Assembly (NCBI GenBank): GCA_016934645.1
Contig: JAFGSL010000195.1
Coordinates: forward strand, 1-23,158
Source of the DNA: Anaerolineae bacterium
GTDB lineage: Bacteria > Chloroflexota > Anaerolineae > B4-G1 > SLSP01
DNA length: 23,158 bases
Direction of reading: 5' to 3'
The notes beneath the pieces are model-generated. The model did no database searches and was not told where the DNA came from. It worked only from the letters and a program-made list of their open reading frames with translations. The position numbers and the translations under genes were made by a program. Shown here piece by piece: positions 22,651 to 23,158 of the stretch; positions within the stretch are counted from its first letter, which is position 1; every line of letters begins with the position of its first letter.

Positions 22651-23158
22651 TCAGAGCCGCGGAAGCACAACACCTTGTTGGCCCTGGTACTTCCCTTTCT
22701 TGTCGGCGTAGGAGATTTCGCACGGCTCGTCGCCTTCGAAGAACAGCACTTGCGCGATGCCCTCATTGGCGTAGATTTTTGCCGGGAGCGGTGTGGTGTT
22801 GCTGATCTCGATCGTGATGTAGCCGTGCCAGCCCGGTTCCAAAGGCGTAAAATTCGTCACGATGCCGCAGCGCGCATATGTCGATTTTCCCAGCACAGCG
22901 CCCAGAACGTTGCGCGGCATACGCATGTATTCGAGGCTACGGGCAAGAGCAAAGGAGTTGGGCGGGATGATGCAGATGTCGCCCACGAAATCGACCATCG
23001 CGCGCGTGTCAATGTGCTTGGGGTCAACGACTGCCAGGTCCCCTACCCCGGAGGTGAACACCTTGAACTCGTTGGCGACGCGAATATCGTAGCCATACGA
23101 GGACAGGCCGTAAGAGATCACCCCGTTGCGCTTTTGTCCATCAAAAAACGGATCGATC
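22651..23158 (-). CDS. dcd: dCTP deaminase (5' end beyond window)
   Basis: Enzyme that deaminates dCTP to dUTP for thymidylate synthesis. The C-terminal 169 codons are visible and the frame stays open to the right edge, where it reads [20 protein letters not shown]. The apparent start within the frame is the GTG of NGVISYG and is not the true start. Conserved features are SSYGYDIRV, the nucleotide-binding loop [23 protein letters not shown] with the catalytic Glu, and the tail [14 protein letters not shown]. Whether this enzyme is monofunctional or also splits dUTP cannot be decided from the visible motifs alone. It is followed by repeat sequence and then by the WD40 membrane protein gene on the same strand. 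Confidence 0.93.
   Translation of the reverse strand, partial: IDPFFDGQKRNGVISYGLSSYGYDIRVANEFKVFTSGVGDLAVVDPKHIDTRAMVDFVGDICIIPPNSFALARSLEYMRMPRNVLGAVLGKSTYARCGIVTNFTPLEPGWHGYITIEISNTTPLPAKIYANEGIAQVLFFEGDEPCEISYADKKGKYQGQQGVVLPRL

Overview
The window looks like ordinary chromosome from a moderately GC-rich, free-living bacterium, most probably a member of the Chloroflexota (Anaerolineae/Caldilineae-like). This is an inference. It rests on extracytoplasmic proteins with Thr/Pro-rich linkers, a membrane-anchored WD40 propeller, a GT-C-like membrane protein with a C-terminal beta domain, two GH65 phosphorylases beside a beta-phosphoglucomutase, and many short palindromic or heptameric repeats between genes. 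Apart from the 3' end of one gene at the left edge, every gene is on the minus strand. I see no tRNA, rRNA, CRISPR array, transposase, phage or defence gene, and no gene-free stretch longer than about 260 bases.

Left part (1-8719): a carbohydrate block. Read in the direction of transcription it encodes a Gfo/Idh/MocA oxidoreductase, a DUF5060/DUF4038/DUF5605-type glycoside hydrolase, two divergent GH65 glycoside phosphorylases and beta-phosphoglucomutase. The inferred logic is phosphorolysis of alpha-glucosides to beta-glucose 1-phosphate, which beta-phosphoglucomutase converts to glucose 6-phosphate. No transporter or regulator lies in the window. A good sigma70-type promoter and several palindromes sit upstream of the first GH65 gene, which suggests regulated expression.

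Middle part (8765-17407): housekeeping genes. One run is tlyA (rRNA 2'-O-methyltransferase), lepA (EF4), an AI-2E-family permease and a DsrE-family protein. The other is a GT-C-like membrane protein, hutI and an RluD-type pseudouridine synthase, each joined to the next by an ATGA overlap. tlyA and the GT-C-like gene both have a promoter whose predicted transcription start falls on or next to the start codon, so both may be leaderless mRNAs.

Right part (17478-23158): a secreted lytic transglycosylase with its own strong promoter and a long structured leader, an SbcD/Mre11-type nuclease with no SbcC beside it, a five-TM protein with an extracytoplasmic WD40 domain, and dCTP deaminase cut by the window edge. 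A heptamer repeat abuts the start codon of the WD40 protein, which has no Shine-Dalgarno sequence. The repeat forms a short open frame whose stop overlaps that start codon, so copy-number change could alter expression. I found no clearly new multi-gene system. The most unusual signals are these repeats placed at gene boundaries.
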